Assembly (NCBI GenBank): GCA_020881915.1
Contig: JAJFPB010000001.1
Coordinates: 2,480,001 to 2,544,000 of the forward strand
Length of the DNA: 64,000 bases
Direction: 5' to 3'
Source of the DNA: Paramyrothecium sp. XJ0827
Lineage: Eukaryota > Ascomycota > Sordariomycetes > Hypocreales > Stachybotryaceae
Every line of letters starts with the position of its first letter. Position 1 is the first letter of the stretch. Shown here piece after piece: positions 12,738 through 25,354 of this stretch. The translations under genes were made by a program, and so were the position numbers. The notes beneath the pieces were generated by a model. That model searched no databases. It was not told where the DNA came from and was given only the letters and a program-made list of their open reading frames with translations.

Positions 12738-15277
12738 ATGAGGGCATTTCGGGCCGCCAGATGGCTTGAATGCCGTCTGCTGTCGGACATCCATGCACTC
12801 AAATCTGGCGCTCGGGAGCTCCAGATTGCAGCTCAGCCATGGCCCCATCATCAGCGGCGGCTCTTCAGTCAGAGCTCACGGTGCGCCAGTGCTGCACAAG
12901 AAGCGTATGCAACACACCTTTTTCTTTAGTTCAATATGAGATTCTGCATACTGATGGGAGTACAGTCTGAGGAAAGCCCAAGAAGATGCTGCAAGCTTGA
13001 CCCCTGAGTACGTCGCAGCCAACATGGACCCGAAGGAAGCCCAGCGCTTGTCCAGAGTGCGCAATATCGGTATTGCGGTAGGCATCTTTCTCTTTCATGC
13101 GTAACCGAGGAATCGCGCTGATGCAAAGGACATGACAGGCCCATATTGACAGCGGCAAAACGACAGTGACCGAACGCGTACTCTTCTACACCGGACGAAT
13201 CAATGCTATCCACGAAGTTCGTGGCAAAGATTCAGTCGGAGCCAAGATGGACTCCATGGAACTGGAAAGAGAAAAGGGAATTACAATTCAATCGGCTGCG
13301 ACTTTCTGCGACTGGCGAAAAGTGGAAAACGAGAAAGAAGAAACCTACCATGTTAACCTCATTGATACACCTGGTCACATTGATTTCACCATTGAGGTCG
13401 AGCGAGCTCTTCGAGTCCTGGACGGTGCGGTAATGATTCTGTGCGCTGTCAGCGGCGTTCAATCGCAGACTATCACCGTTGACAGACAGATGAAACGCTA
13501 CAACGTGCCAAGAGTCTCTTTCATCAACAAGATGGATCGCATGGGTGCAAACCCTTGGAAAGCTGTGGAGCAGATCAACACAAAGCTCAAGATTCCTGCT
13601 GCGGCAATCCAAATTCCCATTGGTGCCGAAGACGAGTTTCAGGGCGTTGTCGACTTGATTCAAATAAAGGCTATGTATTTTGAGGGCCCTCGTGGCACCA
13701 AAGTTCGGGTTACGGATCAAATTCCTGGAAATTTGCAGGCGCTGGTCGCTGAGAAGCGACAGGCCTTGGTCGAAAAGCTGGCCGATGTTGATGACGAAAT
13801 CGCTGAGCTATTCCTGGACGAGATAGAACCGACCAACGAGCAGATCAAGGCAGCCATTCGCAGAGCAACTATTGCCCGCTCGTTCACGCCCGTTATCATG
13901 GGGTCTGCCCTAGCGGACAAGGGAGTACAGCCTATGCTGGACGCTGTTTGCGATTACTTGCCTAACCCGGCCGAAATCGAAAACACAGCTCTGGACAAGT
14001 CTCAAGCCGAGAAATCCGTCAAACTAGTGCCCTACAATTCCCTCCCTTTTGTTGGTCTGGCCTTCAAACTTGAAGAGAATAACTATGGACAGCTCACCTA
14101 CATTCGAGTCTACCAGGGAACTTTGAACAAGGGTACTTACCTCTTCAATTCACGCACCGACAAGAAGGTTCGGATTCCTCGAATTGTTCGCATGCACTCT
14201 AATGAAATGGAGGACGTGTCTGAGATTGGTGCGGGTGAGATTTGCGCCGTGTTTGGTGTTGACTGCGCGTCCGGCGATACGTTCACTGATGGCGGCTTGC
14301 CCTACACTATGTCGTCAATGTTCGTTCCCGACGCTGTCATGTCGTTATCTATCCAGCCAAAGCGATCTGCCGATGCCGACAATTTCAGTAAGGCAATGAA
14401 CCGCTTTCAACGCGAAGACCCTACTTTCAGGGTCCATGTCGATGCGGAGAGTGAGGAAACCATCATCTCTGGTATGGGAGAATTGCATCTAGAGGTATAC
14501 GTGGAACGGCTTAGGAGGGAGTACAAGACCGACTGCATCACTGGGCAGCCTCGTGTAGCCTATCGTGAGACCATCTCGCGGCACGCAGACTTCGACTTCC
14601 TCCTCAAGAGGCAATCTGGTGGACCGGGTGATTTTGCTCGAGTGGCGGGCTACATTGAACCCAATGACAAGCCAGAGGAGAACCATTACGAAAGCCAAGT
14701 CGTTGGTGGGCACATCCCGGACAAGTTCCTGTCTGCGTGTTCCAAGGGATTCGAAGTTGCAACAGAAAAGGGACCCCTTCTCGGCCATCGTGTTATTGGA
14801 ACCAAGATGATAATCAATGATGGTGCAACCCATGTCACCGATTCGTCCGATTTCGCGTTCAGTCTAGCCACCCAGATGGCTTTCCGCAAAGCTTTCACTG
14901 ATGCCGGCGGCCAGGTCTTGGAGCCACTCATGAAGACAACCATTACAGCACCCAATGAGTTCCAAGGCAACATTCTGATGCTTATGAACAAACGCAACGC
15001 AACTATTCACGACACGGAGATTGGTACCGAAGATTTTACACTGATCTGCGATTGCAGCTTGAATGCCATGTTTGGCTTCAGCTCACAGCTCCGGGCCGCA
15101 ACCCAAGGCAAGGGAGAATTTGGCATGGAATTCAGTCATTACGCACCAGCGCCGCCTCATTTGCAGTAAGTTGGAACAAAACTAACGAAACATTGTACAA
15201 GCCTTATTAACCGATGAAACAGGAAGGAACTGGTCGCCAAGTATCAGGCTGAATTGGAAGCCAAGCGTACGAAATAA
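12738..15277 (+). CDS. MEF1: Mitochondrial elongation factor G 1
   Basis: Translational GTPase that moves tRNAs and mRNA through the mitochondrial ribosome. Four exons: 12738-12904, 12966-13077, 13139-15165 and 15223-15277, giving 786 residues. The first exon is Arg-rich and nearly free of acidic residues at its start ([19 protein letters not shown]), an import signal. The P-loop AHIDSGKTT is split by the second intron, joining GIA to AHIDSG. DTPGH (G3) and NKMD (G4) follow. The C-terminal domains end with [12 protein letters not shown] from the last 18-codon exon. The last intron's donor (CA|GTAAGT) puts an in-frame stop just inside the intron, so retention would drop only this tail. The mitochondrial paralogue MEF2 is less likely, given the close match to bacterial-type EF-G throughout. 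Confidence 0.95.
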
Positions 15278-16578
15278 GGCAACATCCACTACACATGCGA
15301 ATTGGAAACGCCACAAGCTACCAAAAGTCATGAGATGTATGATAGAGTGGAGGAGTCTATTTTCTTGTATATCTGAACCTATTCTGTACCAAATCTTACT
15401 TAAAAGCATTTGTAACAACTCATAGACATACATCTCAACCTGATACCCTTGCTGCATGTTTGTGAGGGCTCGTGCTGTGTACACGCATAGTAGTTCTGGT
15501 GTACCTGCATTATGCAAGCTAGCAACATTGACGTCAAATCTCTGACCAAAGTCCCAGAAGTAGCTTCTCTATAGTCGATGCGGGCTACGTAGTGTATGAG
15601 GCGGGAAATCAGGTGTATAAGGCCCATGCCATGTGCATGCAGTCGATAGGAGCATGTACGTACTGGATATTGTGTGGTGTGATCATGTTTCGTCTCCACA
15701 GCCTCGAAACGTAAGTCCATGCGTTCCTCATGGGAACGGTCCGGTCCCAGGCCGAGATTGAGTACCATAGCTCTAACAACCCCATGGTAACTGATTCTAA
15801 GACACCTAACCAAGCGATGCGGACGGACAATTGCCTACTTTGGCGTGTGAGGTTCGCCGACGGGCATGGCCTAGCACAGTGTGGGGACTTGTAAGCGACA
15901 ACTTCATGTCTATCTACGTTCGGTTCATCGCATGGAAGCGCCATCTGAGGCCTGGAATCTGAGCATGGAGCTTTGACCACTGCAGTAGTGTGCGGTACCG
16001 TGCAGCAGGTACCCCTACTTCGTGGTGGTGCGTACGAGGCCACAATGAATACCCATTTTATGGAACCAGGGTCCTTCTCTTGAGTGTCGAGCTACGTACT
16101 TGCTTACCCCTGATTTTACACGCATCTGGCGCGGTCAAATAGCGCCACCCTACTGGCGGAGCTCATTGATTTTTGTTCAGGTTAAGGTAGTATGGGTACC
16201 GAGACTAGCCACCTCGCGATACCTGGAGTGGCCCGCATAACGTTGCGTAGGAGGACGTAGCTCCAGGTACCGCCTTGGTTACCAGGCCCTCCTCATTTCT
16301 CCTGAATGTGAACGGCATTATCTGCCTGGCCCTTCTTCTTTCTCCTTCGTCTTTGCTCGTTTGTAGGCCATAACGCAACTTTTGGCCCTTCATATCGTTG
16401 TCCCTCCCAGAGCGGCCCCGGCCTACGCCTTGCCGACCTGGGTCGCGATCTATAATCCGTGGGACGACATTTCCCCTACAATTCTGTGATAACCACGAAA
16501 GTCAACAATCGGCCAACCTGACACCACACCATTCTTCTTGTGCTGTTTCCCGGACACGACGACAAGGACAGCGTCACG
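15278..16578. other. Spacer, MEF1 to disordered-protein gene
   Basis: About 1.3 kb without a convincing gene. A palindrome TTGACGTCAA, a CRE/ATF-type core, lies at 15528-15537. GGTAAGG-like and GGTACC strings occur near 16180-16280. The last 250 bases must hold the promoter of the next gene. Confidence 0.4.
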
Positions 16579-18662
16579 ATGAGTCAGGTCAAGAACCTGC
16601 GGGCAATGTTCGAGAACAAGGAGGAGACAAGTCCTCCAGACAGAGGGAGATCCTCAGGTGTCTCAACTCCAAATCAAGCTGGTAAGACCACTCCAGTCAG
16701 GCACCGATGCCAATTAAAGAACGGCCCTCGCTATTTGATCCTTGCCTTGATTTGCCTTGCTTGTCTTTCTTTCTTTTCTTTCCTTTTCTCTCCTTTTCTC
16801 TCCTTCCTAGTTCACTGGAACAAGCCGTGCTTACCGATCCTGCGTTGACACTATTTTGTGCAGGTCCTCATGGCACCGGCTCCCCTCGACCTCTATCCAA
16901 AGTCCGGACAAGCTTCGTTGCCATAGAGAAGGATGGGCGCATGGGTTTGCGAAGAGATCCTAGCGGAGAATCGAGCGTTTCCAGACGAAGAATGAGTAAC
17001 GAGACAGATATTGAATCGATTTCGACCTTACCAGACAAGTCAACTTTGGCTTCCACCGATGAGACTGTGAGACCAGCCCGGAAGTTGTTTGTCAACGAAC
17101 CGATCCCCGAGTCACCCCTTCAACCGTCAGCAAAAGATACGTCTGAGGATACTGCCATTGAAGCGAGCACGCGGGAGCCACCGACAACCGAACCGTCTGA
17201 CGACAATCAACCTGCACAAGCAGACCCAAAGGTGGACCCCCCGACCCATACTCCAGATGGCTCGACAAAGCCTGCTTCTGCACAGGTCAAGACAGCCAAC
17301 GTCATGAACTCCAAAGAAGGCTCCAAAGCACCCGCCGCAGCCAAGAAATCTACACAACAGGACGCGCCGAGTGCGAAGCCTGCAACAAAGAAAGACGCCA
17401 CGAAGCCTTCCACGACAAGCAAGACAGGACTCGGTACACCCAAGAAGACCGATGCTAAGACTACAACTAAATCCCTGGCAAAGGGCCCAACAAAACAAAA
17501 CTCTGTAGCAAATTTGAAGGAACCAACACTTCCTGGTGCCAAGTCATCCGTGGTCGGAGCTAAGAAGCCTCAGATACTGAAAACGAAGGCATCTCATGAT
17601 GCAGGCCTCATCAAGCCAAAACCCAAGTCACCCACGAAACCAGCAAGCCTGCCTTCCTCTTTGACCGCCCCCACAGCGTCTTCAATTTCGAAAGGAAATG
17701 CTCCCCGCCAGTCTATTTCAAGGCAGTCGGGTACGTTGCAAAACCCCACTGCCACCGGCCGCTCCCCCAGTCGAGCCAGCGTCTCTACTACTGGTGCGCC
17801 ATCCAAGGCGATTAGACGCCAAGCATCGACAATAGGTCGTCCTCGTCCGAGTGTTGGCCCCCCACCCAAAAAGGTTCCTCAGCCAGAAAGTTCAGCGAAG
17901 AAACCACAGGGCCAAGTGGATGAAGGATTTCTGGCTCGTATGATGCGGCCAACCCAGTCATCATCCTCCAAAGTTGCCGAAAAGGCGCCAGTAACGCCTC
18001 CTCGAAACCCTCCCAACCGCTCCACTGTATCAAGCTCCCGATCCAGTGCGGCACATGCAGGCAAGGTCAAGCGAAGTGACGATGGCTCTAATCAGACAAA
18101 GCCCCTTCAAGGCGACCTTGAACCCAAGTCGATCAATCATCCTGTTATAACAGGAACTCAATCCCCTGACGTTGTAGAGGATACGACGAAGAAACCCAGT
18201 GACGCCACGGATGATGGGCAGACGCGGCAGCTAGTTGATCCCAAGGAGACCGCGGAAGCATCTTCACCAACAGCAGATGTTTCAGACGTTGAAGAAGCTG
18301 TCACGCAGACGGCAGCTGTCGAGACAGTGGATGAGGTGGTTAAGCTGGCCGATGAATTGGATCAGAAGTTATCATTAGTCGAGTCGGGAACGGACGAGCG
18401 GAGTGGTAACGCACCTTCCACAGAGCTTGCCGAGGAGCCTGTGGAAGCTGCGACCAGCATATCTGGGTCTGTCCTCGAAAACCAGAACCAACGTGCTTCA
18501 GAGGACGCGGAAGTGCAAGAGGCAGCTTTGGGTATTGAAGACGAGCCAGCATCCTTGCCACAAGCAGAAGACAGTGTGTCGGGACTCTTACATAAAGATT
18601 CGCCTGAAGCGGGGCGAACGACCACGGGAGAAGTGACCGAGTTGCCAAACCACCAAGTTTGA
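16579..18662 (+). CDS. Large disordered Lys/Pro/Ser/Thr-rich protein, function unknown
   Basis: Two exons, 16579-16681 and 16864-18662, giving 633 residues. The start is the ATG of MSQVKNLRAMFENK. After the intron the frame reads GPHGTGSPRPLSKVRTSFVAIEK. The two N-terminal blocks, LRAMFENK and KVRTSFVAIE, look like short linear motifs. The rest is almost entirely low complexity: Lys/Ala/Pro/Thr-rich in the middle (about residues 130-400) and acidic with Glu/Asp/Ser at the end. No folded domain, signal or membrane segment is seen. This suggests a scaffold or cytoskeleton-linked protein, but I do not recognise the family. The 182-nt intron has a very long pyrimidine tract (16738-16810) and a second possible acceptor. 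Confidence 0.75.
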
Positions 18663-19051
18663 GATTTGACTTAGAATGGTCTGTGTTGGGTAGAAATGTT
18701 TAGCAGAGAAAAGCGCCATGTTCAGAGCATGATAGAAGAGAAATCGCATAAAACTTTGTTTACTAGCGGACAGCAATCATTTTAAATAGAAGATAGACCC
18801 AGGTTTCTTCACGATACCAAGCAAATTGGCAACACATGGTTTTGGATAGTAATTCTTGCCTACATAGGCATTTGCGTACGTTTACATGGCCATACTTTGA
18901 CGAATCTGGTAGGCCAAAATCTCCATGGTACATATACATCGGCCCACGCCGGGGCATTTTCTATTGTACAATATGAGAACATGTCGGACAGAATAGCTTT
19001 CTGCGCAGCTCGCATTCCAATAACTCCAGCTATGACAACGGCCTCTTCGAC
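18663..19051. other. Convergent spacer
   Basis: 389 nt between two 3' ends, with nothing visible beyond untranslated sequence. Confidence 0.5.
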
Positions 19052-19552
19052 TTATGAAACGCGGCAAATGAGAAGCCCTCCAACTTTCCGTGAAAGGGCT
19101 TCTCGCGCTTCAAGAATACCACGTGGAGTTGACAAGAACATGCATTCGCCGAGGTTCAAGCCCGGAATTATTCCGCCTTTGACTTTCGTGGGAAGACCCC
19201 TTGCTATCCGGGCCAGTTCGTCTGTCTCCACTGTAACGAGACGTGATGGTTTGCTGATAACGCGTGCCTTGGAGAGCACCGGCTTGCCATCCCAGTATTT
19301 GAGGCCTAGCCAAAGGCGGCGAGTGGCGGTGTTGGCAGTGGTGACGGCCTCCGGCGCCTTGGTTAACATTTCCTCCATGCTCGGCGGGTGCGGACCGGCG
19401 CGGTACACGGCAGACAGGAATCCAGATCGGTGTAAGGCGACGGCGAGGTTCAGATTGTACTTCGAGTTCATGACTGATGTGATGCCCAGTCGCGCCATGG
19501 AGGCGTTTTGCAGGTGCGAACACATGTTCGCAATATTCAGAATGGACGGCAT
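19052..19552 (-). CDS. mrps8: Mitochondrial small-subunit ribosomal protein uS8m
   Basis: Intronless, 166 residues. The ATG at 19552 gives MPSILNIANMCSHLQNASMARL; an upstream extension would need a TTG start. The uS8 fold shows from the N-terminal helix through a GLKYWDGKPVL block to the C-terminal signature STPRGILEAREAL..VGG. The family's usual STPRG..A...GGE pattern is kept, ending in LLICRVS. It binds the central region of the small-subunit rRNA. A TGACTCA (Gcn4/Cpc1-type) string lies just upstream of the start, at about 19564-19570. This is the third mitochondrial translation gene in the window. Confidence 0.92.
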   Translation of the reverse strand: MPSILNIANMCSHLQNASMARLGITSVMNSKYNLNLAVALHRSGFLSAVYRAGPHPPSMEEMLTKAPEAVTTANTATRRLWLGLKYWDGKPVLSKARVISKPSRLVTVETDELARIARGLPTKVKGGIIPGLNLGECMFLSTPRGILEAREALSRKVGGLLICRVS

Positions 19553-20306
19553 TGTGAAGTAGAGCTGACTCAAAGCCGGTACCGTATGAACAGCGAGGGA
19601 AGGACCTCGAAGGCAAATATGCTGCCTGGGAACTCGCAGCGAAAGGAGAGTAGGGTGATTGACTTCGAGATCGTCCGGTCTAGGATTTCTGAGGATGGTG
19701 TCAGTCGGGCAAACAAGGCGACAATTTGCTGCGTTTGGAGACTACCTACCTCGAAGACGCACCGGTGTCTCCTCGCACGCTAATAGAGCAGTGCACAGGC
19801 GGTAATGGAGTTGCCAAACAAGCGAATGGCCTGAAAGTGATTTTCTGGAGATACTCTATCAGAGCGCAGATGCACCCAAATTTTTGGCCTACGCGATGAC
19901 TAAGCAGAGCATCGGTGTTGCGGAGCGGAGAGCTAGTCCCATCTGAGATTAATGTGTGAAGCAATAATTGAAAGTGAAGCAACCAGCTGCTCAGATTCCG
20001 AGCAGATAATATTAACAGCGAGGCCACTGATGTCAAACCAGAAATGATGCATCGATGCACTGATGACTGTGCATTCAAGATATTTGAGTTTTTTTCTAGT
20101 ATTATCGTACAATGGATGGTAATGTTTCCTAATCTATTTAGCTAGCCAGCGGCGTAGTGCCTTATCCCTGATGTGGGACGCAATGGTGTGTCTTTTGCAG
20201 CATATGACCCTCACTAAAGGTACTTGACGGCAACGAAGGTGCCATTTAGCTGCCATGTTTCGCTATAGAACAGGGTTTGGCCGTATTCTAGCACCGGACT
20301 ATGTAG
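19553..20306. other. Spacer, uS8m promoter and KMO 3' end
   Basis: About 750 nt holding the promoter of uS8m and the 3' end of the kynurenine monooxygenase gene, both on the minus strand. I see no gene in either strand. Confidence 0.45.
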
Positions 20307-22165
20307 TCATGGATGAGAAGAGCGAATATGCTGCAGACCGAGGGCAATAGACAGAAAAGAGCGTCGATATCTGTATCCAAGCATTAAACCAGCCAACACG
20401 ACTGGGCTGGCCAGAAGTGTGAAGAAGCTTCGTACGAGGACCTTGCCTTGATGTTCGCTGTTGCGCACAATCTCCGAGTAGGCCTCGTTACTGAAACTCA
20501 CTCTGGCGTACTTCGTCTGCCAGCCAAGGCTCGGGAATCTCACGCTCATGAATTCCTCGAGAAACTTGCGGAGCCGATAACGTCGTGAGAGCACAGAAGA
20601 CCGCATTTCCACGTAATTTTGAAGAGCTAAATCGTTGATGGTGTGCGCATCAGGCGCGCGCACGGCTGAGTACTCGGCCAGTGCCTGTGATAGCTGCGAT
20701 GAATAATATGGAGTTGCGCTCGTATCAGAAGTTGGATTGTTGCTCTCGTCCATATGCACGTGCTTGTCTAATATGGAGAACAGAACACGGACATCCTCCA
20801 TTCCAGCGTTCATGCCTTGGCCGTAGAAAGGTACCATGGCATGAGCTGCATCGCCAATGACGACACCGGATGAGCTATAATGGTACGGACTACATTTCAA
20901 ACTGATCAAGGGGAGATGCGGGTTGGCGTTGAAAGATGAGATAAGGTCATCTCCTGAAATGAGTTCTGTAACGCCAGGGAAGTGCTTATCGAAGAAGGCA
21001 GGGAGGCGGCTTGGGTCCGTCTCTAGCTCAGCAACTTCCTTGCTCGGAAGGAATAGCGTACAGGTGAAAGACCCGTCCTGCATATGTCGTCAGTAGCTGG
21101 TTGGCAGTGCGGCCAAGAAGGCAATCTTACCTCGCTCGGAATGGCTATAAACATAAAGTCCTTGCCGGGCCAAATATGTAGGTGATTGGGAGAAATGCGA
21201 AATTTTGCCAAAGGATCCTTATTGGATTCTGGAACAGCCTGAGCACGTATCCGAAACTCACACCATAGTGTATCAATGTACTCCTGCTGGTAGTTCATTC
21301 TCGTGAACTTCATGAGGTGGTATCGCACAGCAGAGTGCGCACCGTCGGCTCCTATCATAAGGTCAAATGCCACTTCGATTTCGCGTGGCCGCCCGTTAGC
21401 CAGGGGCGCTGCATCTCGATCTTCTAACCAGGCTTTACGAGACGCGAAATCGGCGCCGGTGAGCTTGTGGTTGAAGTGCAACTTGACATTTGGGGTGGCG
21501 TCTAGGATGTCGAGCAAGCACGTGTTCAACCCTGCTCTGTCCACGGCAAAAATGGTCTTTGCGTATTCTTATTAGCTTTTTCTGCAAAGCTTTCAGGCAT
21601 GAGTGCTACAGAAGGAGTTCCTACCCGTCCTCTCACGTCGTAATCTTGAGACTGTTGCTGAAGGTTGCCTTTAGAGTCTTTGCCGTGGATCATTCGCCCT
21701 CGCATGGGGATCGTCGTGGCCATCACATTCTCCAGGAGTTCGGGCCTTCCGGCTTGTCTCATAGCCTGGATACCTCTTTCTGATAATGCCAAGTTAATGG
21801 ATTTTGTGAAATTCAGTGGAACAGTCGTCGGGTCTCGAAGATCTAGGCAGGATTTGAGTCAGCGACTCTCTTGCGTTTAGCGATAAAAGTACTTCTCATC
21901 CAATGCCACACAACGCTGGGGTAAAGCGCAACTGCTCCCATGCACGCGCAAGACTGGCGCTGGGTTTGAGTTACGGTTGGCTGCGTATACCAAGCCATCG
22001 GTGGTGCAACATGAGTCAATGTGACAGGTAGGTAGCATAAACTGTGAACTCACCTGGCCTCAACTCGTAGACCTCAACTTCATATCCCCTCTGAGCGGCA
22101 TACAGGGCTGCCAAAGAGCCAACTGGCCCGGCGCCGACAACGACGATCTTATGAGGCTTTTCCAT
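20307..22165 (-). CDS. BNA4: Kynurenine 3-monooxygenase
   Basis: FAD-dependent hydroxylase converting L-kynurenine to 3-hydroxykynurenine in the tryptophan to NAD pathway, at the mitochondrial outer membrane. Four exons: 22165-22054, 21842-21625, 21556-21131 and 21077-20307, giving 508 residues. The N-terminus has the FAD dinucleotide fold [14 protein letters not shown]. The block [20 protein letters not shown] is typical of this enzyme. [12 protein letters not shown] follows in exon 3, and exon 4 carries [22 protein letters not shown]. The C-terminal hydrophobic stretch (about residues 465-490) fits the membrane anchor. It is divergent from MAP1. No other NAD-pathway gene is nearby. Confidence 0.95.
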
Positions 22166-23091
22166 GTCAAATGAAGAAGGAGAAAAAAAGCCTTTCCGAG
22201 GATGGGTCGTCGTTGTCGAATGTGTCCAGTCCTTATGGTGGCACAGGGCAGAATTTAAGAGTCACAAAGAATCAATGCTAATAATTACTCATGAGATCGA
22301 TAAGGAACGGCAATTTGAGTTATTACCAACTCATTACCTCTAGTTTGCTTTTTGCAACCGTATGACCCGAGCCTTGCCAGGCCTGTTGCCATTCGTGCGC
22401 CAAATTTGGCCAGGGAGACCCGGACAAATGCAACCTGGGTAAAAAACCTGCGCCAGCCGAAGAACAATACGCTTGATAAATTGCATGTGAGTCTTTTGAG
22501 ATGTGCTCGCGTGTCGACAGTAATAATGCACTGACCGATGGAACCGACGCAACCGTCACGCAGGAAACGGTGCAGGGGTGGATACCTAAAGTACCTGAGA
22601 TACCTGCCATTGAGGTACCGCAAGGTATTCTTCGACAACAAAGCATCCACACCAGAAAAATGAAGCACCTCACAGACCAGAGGTTTGGGCTAAATTCTTC
22701 TCACGGTACGGCCGGCTCGGCTATCCACTGGGGCTTCCAGGGATTCCGGCACTCTTCACTGTCCTTGCGGCCAGCTAGGGAACGCCACAGAAGAGGACAG
22801 TGCCGCAATCCCACGGTGGCGCAATGGAAAACCCCTCCAAGGCCCTTCTCGCAGGGAAGGTAGGTAAGGTAAGGTAGGTAATAAGTCTAGACTAAATTCT
22901 GTCGATCGCGTACTTGCATGTTTTTACAGTGGTATGCAACGATCCAGTACCACAGCACAAGATCAAATCGTCACACCACCTCAGGAGAACCGCCGAGCCT
23001 CCTTCTTAAACCCACGCTCACGTCTGCGTTTGTCTGAATTCCAAACAGTGAATTCTCGGCTCAGCGTCGTCAGCATTCGGCAACCTCGACC
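22166..23091. promoter_or_regulatory. Divergent promoter region, KMO / MAP1
   Basis: About 0.93 kb. A dense patch of the recurrent motif, AAGGTAGGTAAGGTAAGGTAGG, lies at about 22857-22878, with further TACCT strings at 22583-22620. A string resembling a tRNA A box near 22817 has no matching B box. No gene is visible. Confidence 0.5.
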
Positions 23092-24495
23092 ATGACTTCC
23101 GAACCACCAAGCAAGAAGAAGTGTCTGGGTGTAGACTGTGAAAACGATGCTGGAAGCCTGCAATGTCCAACTTGCCTGAAGCTAGGTGTTAAAGACAGCT
23201 ACTTCTGCTCTCAGGACTGTTTCAAGAAGAACTGGGTATGAGCGAGGCATCATTTGCCCTTATTGAAGAGAATGCCAAACCTAACAATCGTTCCGTGTAG
23301 AGTGCCCACAAGACCATGCACAAGTCGCAAAGTAGTATCCTCCACAACTTCTTTCCTCCGAAAGCAATCTCACCAAATCCAGCTACCGGTCTTTACAACC
23401 CATTCCCCAATTTCCCCTTTTCGGGACCGCTTCGACCCGTCTACCCGCTTTCCGAGCACCGTACCCTACCGAAATCGATCCCGCATCCCGTTTGGTGGCA
23501 GGATGGCGACCCCAAGTACAACCGATCCCTCGCGAACCGAAACAAGATTGAGATTCTCGATCTCAAGGGCCAGGAGGCCATGCGCAAAGCGTGTCGGCTT
23601 GCGCGGGAGGTTCTCGACATTGCCGCTGCCGCCGCGCAACCCGGAGTGACGACGGACTACATCGACAAGATTGTCCACGATGCTTGCATAGAACGCAACG
23701 TAAGGGACTCGCTCTTGTTGCTCTCCAGGCCACATGTGGGCTCTACTGATTTTCACCAATTAGTCGTACCCATCGCCATTGAATTATAACCATTTCCCGA
23801 AGTCGTGTTGTACGTCAGTCAACGAGGTCATCTGCCACGGTATTCCTGACCAGAGGGTATTGCTGGACGGTGACATCCTTAACATCGACGTCTCTCTTTA
23901 CCACGAAGGGTATCATGCCGACCTCAACGAGACATACTATATCGGCGACAAAGCCAAGGCAGACCCGGAAAGCGTGAGGGTGGTAGAAGCCGCGCGTGAA
24001 TGTCTGGACGAGGCCATAAAGGCCGTCAAGCCAGGCGTACTGGTCCGAGAGTTTGGTAACATCATTGAGAAGCACGCCAAAGCCAAGAACTGCAGTGTCA
24101 TCCGAACATACTGCGGCCACGGCATCAACAAGCTATTCCACTGCCCTCCGAACGTCCCCCATTATGCAAAGAACAAGACAGTCGGCGAGTGCAAACCTGG
24201 CATGACCTTTACCATCGAGCCCATGATTGCTCTCGGCAAATACAGGGACATCACCTGGCCAGACAACTGGACGAGCACTACGATAGATGGCAAGCGTACA
24301 GCTCAGTTTGGTATGTCGAGAAGTTGAAAAAGGCCCCCATTTTTGCGGAAGTTCGAAAAACGATGATTTACTGACTATCACGGCCCAGAACACACTCTGC
24401 TTGTAACCGAAACTGGTGTTGAAATCCTTACAGCGAGGACAGAGAATTCCCCAGGAGGTCCCATTTCGATGCCCAGCACCAACGGAACGAGCTGA
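23092..24495 (+). CDS. MAP1: Methionine aminopeptidase 1
   Basis: Cytosolic metalloprotease that removes the initiator methionine from nascent chains. Four exons: 23092-23235, 23301-23699, 23764-24310 and 24389-24495, giving 398 residues. The N-terminal 55 residues form the paired zinc-finger region of type-1 eukaryotic enzymes (CLGVDC.., CPTC, CSQDC, H..MH). The catalytic domain keeps its metal ligands: two Asp in [18 protein letters not shown], His in CGHGI, Glu in TIEP, and Glu in QFEHTL. The last of these is split by the third intron. It lies head to tail with ERV14. Confidence 0.95.
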
Positions 24496-25354
24496 GCAGA
24501 GCGTAGACCACAAAATAGTATTACCTCACACTTAGGTACGGTACTTGGTCCACTTCGATTTATGAAAACAAAAATTTAGGTTAAAACCCGCGGCTGCTGT
24601 CTGGGGCCGTGGATGGCTTGTACAAAATAGCCGCTACTGTGTCAGTGGCCAACTGCGTCCGTCAATTCTGGAGTTACCTCGTGAGTGCCAAGTGAAGTGA
24701 AGTTTGCAGAATCTGTGTCTTGCATGCACTACAATGAGCCAAGTCCTACCTACCTTAGTTACGGGGAATAATACGGTGGTAATATTGTGAAGCAGCTGGA
24801 AGCAGGGCAATAGAAGGTGCACACCCCAGTGTCAGGTGCACCCGGATGCGGACTCTACAAGTACCTTGCACCAGGAGAGATGTACCTCTCTTGTTTGTAG
24901 CTCCACCCATGAACGGCCTAGATCCAGGTCGTATCTCCACTATGCACAAATCCGCTTCCACAACCGTCATTGCCCGCCACAGCTTTTCTCTCACCTTCTC
25001 ACTAAACTGGCTGTGCCTTGAGTTGCCTTGCCTTGCCTTGCCTTACTCCTAACCACCTACCTGACCTTTAGCTTGCCCGTTTAATTCTCCCTCGCCCACC
25101 CCACCTCTCCTCTTCCGTTTGCCAACCTCCAAGCACGTCTTATCCCTTGGGCATCCCGGTCAAGCTTACTTTTCTACCTGGTCTCCTCATTCTCCGAGCG
25201 CATCGGTCTCGTCATCGCAACATTCTGCAGCCTGTCCGAATCCCAAGCCTCCGGCGAAGCTCTCCGACAGCTCCTCAAACCCAGACCATCTCGCCCAATC
25301 GCGACCTCCACAACCACAACACCAACACTCTACGCTAATTAGCGAAATCTCGAA
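24496..25354. promoter_or_regulatory. Spacer with ERV14 promoter
   Basis: It carries TTAGGTACGGTAC at about 24534, CCTACCTACCTTAG at 24745-24758 and four tandem TTGCC units near 25023-25042. A long CT-rich stretch (25080-25130) lies about 250 nt before the ERV14 start, typical of strong fungal promoters. Confidence 0.45.

Noticed and set aside
13232..13720. 162-codon frame antisense to MEF1
   Set aside because: It mirrors the coding strand of a well-supported gene and has no domain or signal.
15528..15537. TTGACGTCAA palindrome (CRE-like)
   Set aside because: It lies downstream of MEF1 and about 1 kb from the next start; a single site is too weak to call a regulatory element.
22805..22880. 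String TGGCGCAATGG resembling a tRNA A box
   Set aside because: No B box (GGTTCGANTCC) at a proper distance and no cloverleaf pairing.
20307..24495. Possible NAD-biosynthesis or secondary-metabolite cluster around kynurenine monooxygenase
   Set aside because: Neighbours are MAP1, uS8m and ERV14; no other tryptophan-pathway, backbone synthase or tailoring gene is present.
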